Below are positions 16,772 through 25,798 of a DNA stretch of 64,000 nt, in pieces (the first letter of the stretch is position 1; every line of letters starts with the position of its first letter). The notes below the pieces were generated by a model. It saw nothing but the letters and a program-made list of their open reading frames with translations. It was not told the DNA's origin and did no database searches. The DNA lies in contig NZ_LT629695.1 of the NCBI RefSeq assembly GCF_900099705.1, positions 1,178,001 to 1,242,000 of the forward strand, given 5' to 3'. Position numbers and translations under genes: made by a program. Origin of the DNA: Agrococcus jejuensis (GTDB lineage Bacteria > Actinomycetota > Actinomycetes > Actinomycetales > Microbacteriaceae).

Positions 16772-17481
16772 TACAGCGCCTCCAGGTCGTCGCCGATCGT
16801 ATCCGCCTCGGGATGCGACGGCGCGCGCGAGAGCGCACGCTCGACGCTCGATCGCACGATGGGTCCCAGCAGCCGCACGGGGCGTGCGACGCCGATCTCG
16901 GCGAGGCGCGAGAGCGCGTCGGTCACGACCCGCTCCCCCACCTCGGTCGCCATCGCGACGGCGGCGGCGTAGTCGGCGCGGTCGGCCTCGGCGACGACGA
17001 CGGGCTCGGCGCCCAGCTCGACGACGAGCGCCTGCGCGATGGGCAGCACGGGCGCTGGCGCCGTGACGGCGCACACCGCGTCGCGCAGTCGCGTGAGGTC
17101 GAGCGTCGTGCCCGTGAACGCCATCGCCGGGTGGATCGCGAGCGGGATGGCGCCCGCGGCACGGGCGGGCTCGAGCACCTCGACCCCGTGCTCGGCGGCC
17201 GTGTGCACCACGAGCTGGCCCGGCTGCCACGCCCCCGTCGCCGCGAGGCCCGCGACGAGCCCCTCGAGCTGGTCGGTCGGCACGGCGAGGATCACGAGCT
17301 CGGCGCGCTCGACGATCGTCGGCACGTCGAGCACCGGCAGGTCGGGCAGCATGACCTCGACGCGATCGCCGCCGCCCGAGATGCCCACGAGCGCGTGGCC
17401 GGCGCCCGCGAGCGCTGCACCGAGGACAGGGCCGACGTGGCCGGCGCCGACGATGCCGACGCCGAGACGAGCAGGCTTCAC
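16771..17481 (-). CDS. Rossmann-fold DUF2520 protein
   Basis: The 236-residue protein begins with an NAD(P)-binding segment, GVGIVGAGHVGPVLGAALAG, followed by ILAVPTDQLEGL and a helical DUF2520 domain with HPAMAFTGT. Such genes lie beside panC in many actinobacteria and resemble 6-phosphogluconate or pyrroline-5-carboxylate reductases; a role as a dehydrogenase for a pantothenate-pathway intermediate is a guess from context. GTG 17481 overlaps the stop of the PH-domain gene by GTGA, and the 3' end abuts panC. Confidence 0.85.
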   Translation of the reverse strand: MKPARLGVGIVGAGHVGPVLGAALAGAGHALVGISGGGDRVEVMLPDLPVLDVPTIVERAELVILAVPTDQLEGLVAGLAATGAWQPGQLVVHTAAEHGVEVLEPARAAGAIPLAIHPAMAFTGTTLDLTRLRDAVCAVTAPAPVLPIAQALVVELGAEPVVVAEADRADYAAAVAMATEVGERVVTDALSRLAEIGVARPVRLLGPIVRSSVERALSRAPSHPEADTIGDDLEAL

Positions 17482-19373
17482 CGCTGGTGCTCGTCGCCGC
17501 GCGCCTCGGCGCCCGGGTGCTGCTGCGGAGCCGGCGCCGTCGGGGCGGCCGCGTCCGTTCGATTCGTCACGTGCTGCTGCTCCACGTCGATGGGTCCTGC
17601 GAACCCATCGACCGTACCCGGTCGCACGGGCTCGCCCGGCATCGCGGGCTCGGGCTCGCGCACGTGCCACGTCTCGGTCGTGTCGGCGCCGATCGCCGCA
17701 GGCACGACCTCGCGGGCGTGCGCGAACGTGCGCTGCGCATCGTCGACCGCGAGCGCGCCGATCGTCGGCGAGAACGCGTTGCCCACGACGTGCACCGCGA
17801 GGTGCGCGACCCCCAGCGCGCCTTCGAGCGGGCCCTGATGCATCGCGAACGACTGCGTGCGCGCGAGCGGCACGATGCCGAGCGACCGCCAGATGCGGCC
17901 CTTGCGCAGCAGCACGGCGTCGTCGGCGATCGCGACGCCGTTGCGCCGCCACGACAGCGGGCGCAGGATGCGCGCCGACCGCGGCGTCGTCACGAAGCCG
18001 TCGTGCGCCGGGGCGGGGGCGTCGCCGTCCTCGGCGACCGCATCCGCATCCGCCTCCACGACGCCGCGACCCACGAGGCCGTCGCGCAGCAGCCGGGTGC
18101 CGCGCAGCTCGGGCAGCACGAGGCCGATGACGGTGTCGACGTCGGCGAGCGACCCGACGGGCAGCAGCATGTTCGCGTACTGCCGCTGCTGGCCCGACGA
18201 CGCATCCGTCGTCTTCGTCGCGCGGGTGAACGCGATCTTCCACCAGCCCATCGGCCGCCACAGCAGCGGCTGGCTCACGGTGATCGAGAACACGCGGCCG
18301 GGCGGCAGCACCTCGGTCGTCGTCGACAGCAGCCCGTAGGCGAGGCGGATGCCGTCGGGCGTCTGCGCGATCGAGTACCGCAGCTTCTGCGACAGCGTGC
18401 GCACCGTGATGCTCACGACCGAGATCACGGTGGGGATGAGCGTGAAGAGCAGCCACGGGATGTCGAGCACGACCATGACGACGACGGCTGCGACCGAGAC
18501 GAGCACGCCGATGACGAGCCCCAGGTCGAGCAGCGACGACACGATGACCGTGCCGGGCTTGAGGCGCACGAGCGACGTCGGCGCGATGCCGGCGAGCTCG
18601 GCGTCGGGGCGCAGGAAGTCGTCGACGACGCGCTGCGTGCGCGAGCCCGTCTGCTGCTGGTGCTGCTGCGACGACGTGCGGCCGGCTGCTCGCGCGAGGA
18701 TCTCGTAGCGCAGCGCGTCCGCGAGCCCGTTCGACAGGTAGGCGAGGTCGACGTTCGCGTCGGCACCCGCCGACTGGATCTCGAGCTTGCAGGCGCCGAA
18801 GATGCGCGCGAACCACGGCTTCTCGAGGTTGACGCCCTGGATGCGGGCGAGCGGCGCGCGCCGGTGCGAGCGGAACAGGATGCCCTGCCGCACCTCGACG
18901 ACGTCGCCCGTGACGCGGAACGTGTGCACGCGCCACGCGAGCCAGAAGCCCAGCACGCACAGCGCGAGCACCGCGACGAGTCCCAGCAGCACCCAGATGA
19001 GCGTGCCGCTGCGCGCCAGCTGCTCGGCCGCCTCGATCGCATCGGGTGCGTCGCCGTCGTAGTCGAAGTCCTCCGGCAGGAAGAGCGCGACGACGCGGTC
19101 GCGCAGCGTGTTCAGCAGGAAGAAGGCGGCGACGATCACGGCGAGGCCGCCGCGCAGCAGCGGCGTCGCGGGGTGCAGGCGGTGCCACTCGCCGTCGACG
19201 AGCGAGCGGGCGCGCTCCTGCGCCTCGACGGGCGGCTGCTCGGCGGGCGGCACCATCGTCGCCGCGGCCGGCGGCGGCAGGATCCGCTCGCGCTGCCCGT
19301 CGCCGGGCGGCGGCGGCAGGATCCGCTCGCGCTGCCCGTCGCCGGGCGGCGGCGGCGCGAGCGGGTCGGTCAC
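17478..19373 (-). CDS. Large PH-domain (YdbS/YdbT-type) membrane protein
   Basis: The 631-residue protein has several bacterial PH domains of the bPH2 type alternating with membrane-helix pairs. Repeated segments are FRVTGDVVEVRQGILFRSHRRAPLARIQGVN, LRYSIAQTPDGIRLAYGLLS and VAIADDAVLLRKGRIWRSLGIVPLARTQSF (each given in part by these positions). The N-terminus holds a 13-residue tandem repeat, GDGQRERILPPPP, from a 39-base duplication near 19264-19340. Start GTG 19373 overlaps the upstream PH gene by GTGA. The function of this family is not established; the pair is conserved beside folK and panC in actinobacteria. Confidence 0.85.
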   Translation of the reverse strand: MTDPLAPPPPGDGQRERILPPPPGDGQRERILPPPAAATMVPPAEQPPVEAQERARSLVDGEWHRLHPATPLLRGGLAVIVAAFFLLNTLRDRVVALFLPEDFDYDGDAPDAIEAAEQLARSGTLIWVLLGLVAVLALCVLGFWLAWRVHTFRVTGDVVEVRQGILFRSHRRAPLARIQGVNLEKPWFARIFGACKLEIQSAGADANVDLAYLSNGLADALRYEILARAAGRTSSQQHQQQTGSRTQRVVDDFLRPDAELAGIAPTSLVRLKPGTVIVSSLLDLGLVIGVLVSVAAVVVMVVLDIPWLLFTLIPTVISVVSITVRTLSQKLRYSIAQTPDGIRLAYGLLSTTTEVLPPGRVFSITVSQPLLWRPMGWWKIAFTRATKTTDASSGQQRQYANMLLPVGSLADVDTVIGLVLPELRGTRLLRDGLVGRGVVEADADAVAEDGDAPAPAHDGFVTTPRSARILRPLSWRRNGVAIADDAVLLRKGRIWRSLGIVPLARTQSFAMHQGPLEGALGVAHLAVHVVGNAFSPTIGALAVDDAQRTFAHAREVVPAAIGADTTETWHVREPEPAMPGEPVRPGTVDGFAGPIDVEQQHVTNRTDAAAPTAPAPQQHPGAEARGDEHQR

Positions 19374-19858
19374 AGCCCCGCCCGACGGGACTCCGCGACC
19401 GCCACGAGCTCGTCGCGCAGCACCTCGGCATCCGACCCGGGCAGGCCCGGGATCGTGACGGCGCTCGTCGCCGCCGCCGTGACGAACTTCAGCGTCTTGA
19501 GGTCGAGCATGCGCTCGACGGGGCCCTGCGTCACGTCGACGACCTGCATGCGGCCGTACGGCACGCTCACGAAGCGGCGGAACAGCATGCCGCGGCGCAC
19601 GAGCAGGTCGTCGTCGCGCATGAGGAAGCCGATCGTGCGCACGCGCAGGAAGCCGAAGAGGCCCGTGAGCACGAAGAAGACGAGCACGCCCGCACCGATC
19701 GCGATCGGCACCCAGCGGGGCCAGTCGCTCACGAGCCAGAGGAAGACGCCGACGGCGGCCGCGATGATCGCGCCCCAGATGGCGGAGGTCCACAGCTCTG
19801 CCCACGCGTACCGCGGGCTCACGCGGCGCCAGTCGGCGGCCAGGTCGATGCGCTCCAT
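19370..19858 (-). CDS. Small PH-domain (bPH2) membrane protein
   Basis: The 162-residue protein has two membrane helices (about 21-42 and 50-72), followed by one bPH2 domain (DDDLLVRRGMLFRRFVSVPY, GRMQVVDVTQGPVERMLDL). It is the short partner of the large PH protein and overlaps it by 4 bases, so the two probably form one complex. ATG 19858 begins the 10-gene-wide conserved block after a repeat-filled gap. Function is unknown for the family. Confidence 0.85.
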   Translation of the reverse strand: MERIDLAADWRRVSPRYAWAELWTSAIWGAIIAAAVGVFLWLVSDWPRWVPIAIGAGVLVFFVLTGLFGFLRVRTIGFLMRDDDLLVRRGMLFRRFVSVPYGRMQVVDVTQGPVERMLDLKTLKFVTAAATSAVTIPGLPGSDAEVLRDELVAVAESRRAGL

Positions 19859-19963
19859 GCGTCCAGGCTAGGCCGCGGGGCTGCACGGCGGCTCCCGCTT
19901 GCGGCGGACGCCGGGCGGGGGATGCGGTGCAGCCGATCGAGCGGGGCCGGGAGGTTCGCCCGT

Positions 19964-20122
19964 CAGCTGGTCGAGGAGCGCGCGAGCGCAGCGAGCACGC
20001 GTCACGAGACCACGCGACGTGCCCGCCCGGCGCGACCATGCGCGTGGCTGAGCAGGAGCCGCTGTCGCGTGGCCTCGTGACGCGTGCTCGCCCTTCGGGC
20101 TCGCGCGCTCCTCGACCAGCTG
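19964..20122. repeat. Dispersed repeat family B, copy 2
   Basis: The element opens with CAGCTGGTCGAGGAG and closes with CTCCTCGACCAGCTG, with GAGCGCAGCGAG, GCGTCACGAGACCACGCGACG and CTCGTGACGCGTGCTCGCC inside, as in copy 1 at 10281-10440. It ends 6 bases before the stop codon of the DUF3180 gene. Confidence 0.75.
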
Positions 20123-20127
20123 TCGGG

Positions 20128-20577
20128 TCAGGCCGGCGACGCGCCGTCCTCGTCGGGCGGCAGCATGCACCACGACTCGGCGAGCAGCGCCGCGACGAGC
20201 AGCAGCACCGCGCCGCCCATCGTCGCGAGCGACATCGTCACGGCATCGCCGGACACGGCGGCGCGCGTGAGCAGGAACAGCAGCGCGCCGCTCGCCCAGC
20301 CGCCGAGCACGCCCGCGACGAGCGCCGACGCCTTCGCGCCCGCGAGCACGCCCGTCGCGTGCCGGAAGCCGACCTTGCGGCCGCCGCGCACCATCTGCCG
20401 CACGGGCCACGCGAACGCCACGAGCACGACGGCGATGCCTGCCATCACGACGCCGATCGTCGGCGGCAACGGCAGGATGGGCCGCCCGGCGCTCGCGAGC
20501 ATCGCATCCACCGCGAACCCCGCGGCGGCCGCGACGATCCACGTGACGACGAGGGTCGTGGTCGACGTGCGCGTCAT
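20128..20577 (-). CDS. DUF3180 four-helix membrane protein
   Basis: The 149-residue protein has four predicted membrane helices and the KVGFRHATGVLAGAKASALV segment typical of DUF3180, a family found beside folK in actinobacteria. ATG 20577 overlaps the folK stop by ATGA. Its biochemical role is unknown; conserved linkage to folate genes is its main clue. Confidence 0.85.
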   Translation of the reverse strand: MTRTSTTTLVVTWIVAAAAGFAVDAMLASAGRPILPLPPTIGVVMAGIAVVLVAFAWPVRQMVRGGRKVGFRHATGVLAGAKASALVAGVLGGWASGALLFLLTRAAVSGDAVTMSLATMGGAVLLLVAALLAESWCMLPPDEDGASPA

Positions 20578-21080
20578 GCGCGCCCCTCGCGGTACGGCCA
20601 CACGTCGCCGTGCGCGCACTCGGCGAGCTCGGCGATGCCGCCGTGCTCGGGCAGCTCGGCGTCGGGCTGCACCTCGAGCCACGGCTGCAGCACGAACTGC
20701 CGCTCGTGCGCGCGCGGATGCGGCAGCGTCAGCACCGGGTCGGAGGAGACGACGCGGTCGTAGGCGACGACGTCGACGTCCATCGTGCGGTCGCCGAAGC
20801 GCTCCACGCGCACGCGGCCAAGCGCATCCTCGATCGCGTGGACGGCGTCGAGCAGGTCGAGCGGCTCGAGCACGGTGCGCACGATCGCGACGGCGTTGAC
20901 GTAGTCGGGGGCGCCGTCGGCGCCGTCGGGCTTCCAGGCGGGCGACTCCCACAGCCCCGAGCGAGCGGTGACGCGGATGCCGGGGGCGCGGTCGAGCAGG
21001 TCGATCGCCTGTCGCACGAGCACGGCCCGATCGCCGAGGTTCGCACCGATCGACAGCACGGCCTCGGCCTCGCGCAGCAT
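20574..21080 (-). CDS. folK: 2-amino-4-hydroxy-6-hydroxymethyldihydropteridine diphosphokinase
   Basis: FolK transfers pyrophosphate from ATP to 6-hydroxymethyl-dihydropterin, the step before dihydropteroate synthase. The 168-residue protein shows SIGANLGDR, the ESPAW strand and RFGDRTMDVDVVAYD, which holds the two metal-binding aspartates, then LPHPRAHERQFVL. I choose ATG 21080, which overlaps the folP-folB stop by one base (TGATG); GTG 21083 is equally possible and would give a 4-base overlap. It lies inside the folate operon. Confidence 0.95.
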   Translation of the reverse strand: MLREAEAVLSIGANLGDRAVLVRQAIDLLDRAPGIRVTARSGLWESPAWKPDGADGAPDYVNAVAIVRTVLEPLDLLDAVHAIEDALGRVRVERFGDRTMDVDVVAYDRVVSSDPVLTLPHPRAHERQFVLQPWLEVQPDAELPEHGGIAELAECAHGDVWPYREGRA

Positions 21081-22255
21081 CACGCGCGCCCGCGCTCGAT
21101 CGTGACGGCCACGTCGCCGAACGGCACCGCGATGGGCGCGCTCGGCTTGTGCACCGTGACGCGCACGCGTTGCGCGGCGGCGAAGCCGAGGGCGACGGCG
21201 GCGACGCGCTCGGCGACGGTCTCGATGAGGTCGACGGGGTCGCGCTCGACGGCGGCGACGACGGCCTCGGCGAGCTCGCCGTAGTGCACGGTGCGGGCGA
21301 GCTCGTCGCCGCGCGCGGCGGTGGCCAGGTCGACCTCGACGTCGAGGTCGATGACGAAGCGCTGCCCGTCGCGGCGCTCGTGCTCGAAGACGCCGTGGTG
21401 CGCGAAGGCCTCGAGCCCGCGCAGCTCGATGCGGTCGGCGACGCCCACGACGGGTGCGGGTCGGCGCTCGACGGCACCGACGGCGTCGAGCACGTCGAGC
21501 ACGCGCCTGGTCGACACGACGTCGTGCACGCGCACGCCCCACGCGCCCGCCTGCGCCGCGAGCACCGACAGCGCGGCCGTGCCGTGGTCGCGCGCATCCA
21601 TCGGCGCGTCCGCCGGCAGCAGCGCGCCGAGGAACCGCTTGCGGCTCGCACCGACGAGCACGGGCAGCCCGAGGTCGACGATGCGGTCGAGGCCCGCGAT
21701 GAGCCGCCAGTTGTCGTCGGCGTCCTTCGAGAAGCCGAGGCCCGGGTCGAGCACGATCCGGGCCGGGTCGATGCCCGCGGCGACGACGGCGTCGACGCGT
21801 GCCGAGAGCTCGTCGCGCACGTCGGCGACGACGTCGCCGTACGTCGTGCCGAGCGCGAGGTCGTGGCCGCGCCAGTGCGTGAGCACGTACGTGACGCCGA
21901 GGTCGGCGACGACGGATGCCATGCGTGCGTCGGCGAGGCCGCCCGAGACGTCGTTCACGATCGTCGCGCCCGCCTCGACCGCCGCACGGGCGGTGTCGGC
22001 GTGCATCGTGTCGATCGACACGGCGATGCCGCCCGACGACAGTGCCTGCACGACGGGCAGGATGCGCGCCAGCTCCGCCTCGACGGCGACGGGCGTCGCA
22101 CCCGGCCGCGTCGACTCGCCGCCGACGTCGACGACGTCGGCGCCCTGCAGCCGCAGGCGGCGGGCGTGCGCGATCGCGGCCCCCGCATCCTCGAACCTGC
22201 CGCCGTCGCTGAACGAGTCGGGCGTCACGTTGAGCACGCCGAGGATGCGCGTCAC
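21080..22255 (-). CDS. folP: Fused dihydropteroate synthase / dihydroneopterin aldolase
   Basis: One 391-residue reading frame holds both enzymes. Residues 1-260 are dihydropteroate synthase (the sulfonamide target): LNVTPDSFSDGG at 8-19, DVGGESTRPGA, IVNDVSGG and ASRKRF with Lys206. Residues 272-391 are FolB dihydroneopterin aldolase: GLEAFAHHGVFEHER, LIETVAE and HKPSAP with Lys370/371. A short linker, VERRPAPVVG, joins them. These are normally two genes in this operon, so this is a natural fusion of enzymes that work around FolK. GTG 22255 overlaps folE by GTGA. I see no frame break at the junction. Confidence 0.92.
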   Translation of the reverse strand: MTRILGVLNVTPDSFSDGGRFEDAGAAIAHARRLRLQGADVVDVGGESTRPGATPVAVEAELARILPVVQALSSGGIAVSIDTMHADTARAAVEAGATIVNDVSGGLADARMASVVADLGVTYVLTHWRGHDLALGTTYGDVVADVRDELSARVDAVVAAGIDPARIVLDPGLGFSKDADDNWRLIAGLDRIVDLGLPVLVGASRKRFLGALLPADAPMDARDHGTAALSVLAAQAGAWGVRVHDVVSTRRVLDVLDAVGAVERRPAPVVGVADRIELRGLEAFAHHGVFEHERRDGQRFVIDLDVEVDLATAARGDELARTVHYGELAEAVVAAVERDPVDLIETVAERVAAVALGFAAAQRVRVTVHKPSAPIAVPFGDVAVTIERGRA

Positions 22256-22821
22256 CGCGACTCCCCGATCAGCGCCATGATCTCGGCGCGCTCGATCGGC
22301 TCGGCGAGCACGCCGCGGCTCGCCATCGTCACGGTCGACGACCGCACCTGGCGGGCGCCCCGCGCCGTGACGCAGCCGTGCGTCGCCTCGACCACCACGA
22401 GCACGCCGCGCGGCTCGAGGCCGCGCACGAGCGCGTCGGCGATCTCGTCGGTGAGCCGCTCCTGGATCTGCGGTCGCGACGCGACCGTGTCGACGACGGC
22501 GGGGATGCGGCCGAGGCCGACGATGCGCTCGCCGGGCAGGTAGGCGACGTGCGCCGTGCCCGTGAACGGCAGCAGGTGGTGCTCGCAGATCGAGCGCAGC
22601 TCGATGCCGCGCACGAGCACGAGCTCGCCCGTCTCGCCCTCGAGGCTCGTGGTGTCGGCGAGCTGCTCGGCGGCGTCGACGCCGACGCCCGAGAAGTAGT
22701 CGGCGTACGCCTCGGCGACGCGGCGGGGCGTCTCGGCGAGGCCCTGCCGCGTGGGGTCGTCGCCGATCGCGGCGAGCAGCTCGCCCACCGCCGCGGCGAC
22801 GCGTGCCCGATCCACCGCCAT
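22252..22821 (-). CDS. folE: GTP cyclohydrolase I
   Basis: FolE turns GTP into dihydroneopterin triphosphate, the first step of folate synthesis. The 189-residue protein has zinc ligands Cys79, His82 (CEHH) and Cys150 (HGCVTARG), plus VASRPQIQERLT. Some motif residues differ from the textbook forms (GLGRIPAVVDTVASR instead of GLSKLARVVDLYARR), but the active-site set is complete. ATG 22821 starts 2 bases after the ftsH stop. Confidence 0.93.
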   Translation of the reverse strand: MAVDRARVAAAVGELLAAIGDDPTRQGLAETPRRVAEAYADYFSGVGVDAAEQLADTTSLEGETGELVLVRGIELRSICEHHLLPFTGTAHVAYLPGERIVGLGRIPAVVDTVASRPQIQERLTDEIADALVRGLEPRGVLVVVEATHGCVTARGARQVRSSTVTMASRGVLAEPIERAEIMALIGESR

Positions 22822-22823
22822 CG

Positions 22824-24800
22824 TCAGGCTCCGCTCGCGCCTTCCGCGCCCGGTTCGTCGGCATCCACCTCGACGGCGGCGTCGACCTGCTGCGACACGG
22901 GCAGCGAGATCGGCGGCTGGTCGCTCACGGGCCGGCCGGTGCTCGAGAGCCACTGCTCGCGCGGCGTGAGCTTCTGCACGTCCTCGAAGATCGCGGCGAG
23001 CTGGATGTGGTCGAGCGTCTCCTTCTCCATGAGGTCGGTCGCGAGGCGGTCGAGCACGACGCGGTTCGCGTTCAGCACGGTCCAGGCCTCGTCGTGCGCC
23101 TGCTCGATGAGCGCGCGCACGGCGGAGTCGACCTCGCGCGCGACGTCCTCGGAGTAGTCGCGGCCGTGGCCCATGTCGCGGCCCATGAAGACCTCGCCGC
23201 TGCCGCCGCCGAGCTTTACGGCGCCCAGCATCGACGTCATGCCGTACTCGGTGACCATCTTGCGGGCGATGCCCGTGGCCTTCTCGATGTCGTTCGACGC
23301 GCCCGTCGTGGGGTCGTGGAAGACGATCTCCTCGGCGACGCGGCCGCCCATGGCGTAGGTGAGCTGGTCGAGCAGCTCGTTGCGCGTGACCGAGTACTTG
23401 TCGTTCACGGGCATGACCATCGTGTAGCCGAGCGCGCGGCCGCGGGGCAGGATCGTGACCTTCGTGACGGGGTCGGAGTGGTTCATCGCCGCGGCCGCGA
23501 GCGCGTGACCGCCCTCGTGGTACGCCGTGATGAGGCGCTCCTTGTCGTTCATGACGCGCGTGCGGCGCTGCGGGCCGGCCATGACGCGGTCGACGGCCTC
23601 GTCGAGCGACTCGTTCGTGAGGTGCTTCTGGTTCGTGCGCGCCGTGAGCAGCGCGGCCTCGTTGAGCACGTTCGCGAGGTCGGCACCCGTGAAGCCGGGC
23701 GTCTTGCGCGCGAGCACGGCGAGGTCGACGTCGTCGGCCATCGGCTTGCCCTTGGCGTGCACGCGCAGGATCGTCTCGCGGCCTGCCATGTCGGGTGCAT
23801 CCACGCCGATCTGGCGGTCGAAGCGGCCGGGGCGCAGCAGCGCGGGGTCGAGGATGTCGGGGCGGTTCGTCGCCGCGATGAGGATGACGTTCGTCTTGAC
23901 GTCGAAGCCGTCCATCTCGACGAGCATCTGGTTGAGCGTCTGCTCGCGCTCGTCGTGGCCGCCGCCCATGCCTGCGCCGCGGTGACGACCGACGGCGTCG
24001 ATCTCGTCGACGAAGATGATGGCCGGCGCGTTCTGCTTCGCCTGCTCGAACAGGTCGCGCACGCGGCTCGCGCCGACGCCCACGAACATCTCGACGAAGT
24101 CCGAGCCCGAGATCGAGTAGAACGGCACGCCCGCCTCGCCGGCGACGGCGCGCGCGAGCAGGGTCTTGCCCGTGCCGGGAGGGCCGTACAGCAGCACGCC
24201 CTTCGGGATGCGGGCGCCGACGGCCTGGAACTTCGCCGGGTCCTGCAGGAACTCCTTGATCTCCGACAGCTCCTCGACGGCCTCGTCGGCGCCGGCGACG
24301 TCGGAGAACTTCACCTGCGGCATGTCCTTCGAGACCATCTGGGCCTTCGACTTGCCGAACTGCATGACGCCGCGGCCACCGCCGGCCATGCGGGTCATGA
24401 TGAAGTAGAAGAGCGCGCCGAGCAGCAGCACGGGCAGCAGGATGCTCAGCAGCGTCATGAACCAGCTGGACTGCGGCACGGTGTCGTCGTAGCCGTCGGA
24501 CGGATCGGCGTCGGTGATGGCCTGCACGATCGCCTCGCCGCGCTGCGAGACGTAGTAGAACTGCACGCGATCGGTGCCGAGGTCGTCGTCGACGTCGGAG
24601 AGCACGAGCGTGACGCGCTGCTCGCCGTCGATGATCTCGGCCCGCTGCACCGCTCCCGACTCGATGAGATCGATGCCCTGATCGGTGTCGATCTCGCGGT
24701 ACGTGTCGGAGTTGAGGAGCGTGAATGCGAACACGCCGATGATGAGGGCGAGCACGACCCACGGGATGGGGCCGCGCAGCAGCTTCTTGATGTTCAACAC
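22824..24800 (-). CDS. ftsH: ATP-dependent zinc metalloprotease FtsH
   Basis: FtsH extracts and degrades membrane and misfolded cytosolic proteins. The 658-residue product has two N-terminal helices flanking a periplasmic domain, an AAA module with GPPGTGKT (Lys212), the SRH region and an M41 peptidase domain with HEGGH at 428-432. I choose GTG 24800 because AAGGA lies just before it and the product then begins [10 protein letters not shown] as family members do; ATG 24827 would add nine residues without a ribosome site. It heads the folate operon, which is the usual actinobacterial order. Confidence 0.95.
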   Translation of the reverse strand: MLNIKKLLRGPIPWVVLALIIGVFAFTLLNSDTYREIDTDQGIDLIESGAVQRAEIIDGEQRVTLVLSDVDDDLGTDRVQFYYVSQRGEAIVQAITDADPSDGYDDTVPQSSWFMTLLSILLPVLLLGALFYFIMTRMAGGGRGVMQFGKSKAQMVSKDMPQVKFSDVAGADEAVEELSEIKEFLQDPAKFQAVGARIPKGVLLYGPPGTGKTLLARAVAGEAGVPFYSISGSDFVEMFVGVGASRVRDLFEQAKQNAPAIIFVDEIDAVGRHRGAGMGGGHDEREQTLNQMLVEMDGFDVKTNVILIAATNRPDILDPALLRPGRFDRQIGVDAPDMAGRETILRVHAKGKPMADDVDLAVLARKTPGFTGADLANVLNEAALLTARTNQKHLTNESLDEAVDRVMAGPQRRTRVMNDKERLITAYHEGGHALAAAAMNHSDPVTKVTILPRGRALGYTMVMPVNDKYSVTRNELLDQLTYAMGGRVAEEIVFHDPTTGASNDIEKATGIARKMVTEYGMTSMLGAVKLGGGSGEVFMGRDMGHGRDYSEDVAREVDSAVRALIEQAHDEAWTVLNANRVVLDRLATDLMEKETLDHIQLAAIFEDVQKLTPREQWLSSTGRPVSDQPPISLPVSQQVDAAVEVDADEPGAEGASGA

Positions 24801-24923
24801 ACGTCCTTGCGTCGCGTCGGTGCCCATCAGGCTACCCGTGCGCCGCCGGGCGTCCCGCCGCTGTTCGCTGCAGGCGACGGAGCCTGTGGCGACGCCCAGC
24901 GCAGCCGTGGAGCGGCCGGTGGC

Positions 24924-25490
24924 TCAGGCCTCGTCCGCAGGCGCGTAGACGTGCGGCGCGAGCACGGCGACGCCCCGCAGGTTGCGGTAGCGCTCGGCGT
25001 AGTCGAGGCCGTAGCCGATGACGAAGTCGTTGGGGATGTCGAACCCGCAGTAGCGCACGTCGACCTCGACCTTGAGCGCATCCGGCTTGCGCAGCATCGT
25101 GCAGATCTCGACGGATGCGGCGCCACGCGAGCGCAGGTTCGCCTGCAGCCACGAGAGCGTGAGGCCCGAGTCGATGATGTCCTCGACGATGAGCACGTCG
25201 CGGCCGGTGATGTCGGTGTCGAGGTCCTTGAGGATGCGCACGACGCCGCTCGAGGTGGTGCCGGAGCCGTACGACGACACGGCCATCCAGTCCATCTCCA
25301 GATCGCGCTTCAGCGCACGCGACAGGTCGGCCATGACCATGACGGCGCCGCGCAGCACGCCGACGAGCAGGATCGACCGGCCCTCGTAGTCGCGCTCGAT
25401 CTCGCGTGCGAGCTCCTCGAGGCGAGCGTGCAGCTCCTCTTCGGTGTGGAGGACGCCTGCGAGGTCCTGCTCGATGTCCTTGAGGTCCAT
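24924..25490 (-). CDS. hpt: Hypoxanthine phosphoribosyltransferase
   Basis: Hpt salvages hypoxanthine and guanine to IMP and GMP using PRPP. The 188-residue protein has the PRPP motif VEDIIDSGLT at 102-111 and the base-binding DFVIGYGLDYAERYRNL near the C-terminus. ATG 25490 follows AGGAG. It lies upstream of ftsH with a gap of about 120 bases. tilS, which is usually next to hpt, is displaced by the lipoprotein island. Confidence 0.95.
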   Translation of the reverse strand: MDLKDIEQDLAGVLHTEEELHARLEELAREIERDYEGRSILLVGVLRGAVMVMADLSRALKRDLEMDWMAVSSYGSGTTSSGVVRILKDLDTDITGRDVLIVEDIIDSGLTLSWLQANLRSRGAASVEICTMLRKPDALKVEVDVRYCGFDIPNDFVIGYGLDYAERYRNLRGVAVLAPHVYAPADEA

Positions 25491-25535
25491 GTGCTGCGCT
25501 CCTGGCGGTGGGCTGGCGGGCTCGGGGCTCCCAAC

Positions 25536-25730
25536 CTACCGGCGGCGCGAGCGGCGCAGCGTCACGAGCAGCACGACGAGGCCGCCGAGGGCGATGAGCG
25601 GGCCGAGCACCGTCCACGTCGTCGTGTTCGTCATCGACGAGCCGCCGACGACCCCGATCCCCTGCAGGAAGAACAGACCGCCTGCCGCGATGAGGATGGC
25701 GCCGAGCACGAGGCCGAGGATGCGGGTCAT
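25536..25730 (-). CDS. Small two-helix membrane protein
   Basis: This 64-residue protein, starting MTRILGLVLGAILIAAGGLF, has two hydrophobic helices (about 4-24 and 39-58) and a basic end (RRSRRR). ATG 25730 gives this compact form. It lies 45 bases upstream of hpt and after the lipoprotein cluster. No motif suggests a function. Confidence 0.65.
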   Translation of the reverse strand: MTRILGLVLGAILIAAGGLFFLQGIGVVGGSSMTNTTTWTVLGPLIALGGLVVLLVTLRRSRRR

Positions 25731-25798
25731 GCGCCCACCGTAGGCGCTCGTCGGCGCTCCGGCCAGGGCTGCCGCCCGCATCCCGGCGAGTGCGTCCG

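Noticed and set aside
24801..24827. Earlier FtsH start at ATG 24827
   Set aside because: No ribosome site precedes it, while GTG 24800 has AAGGA and gives a family-like N-terminus. I cannot exclude it.
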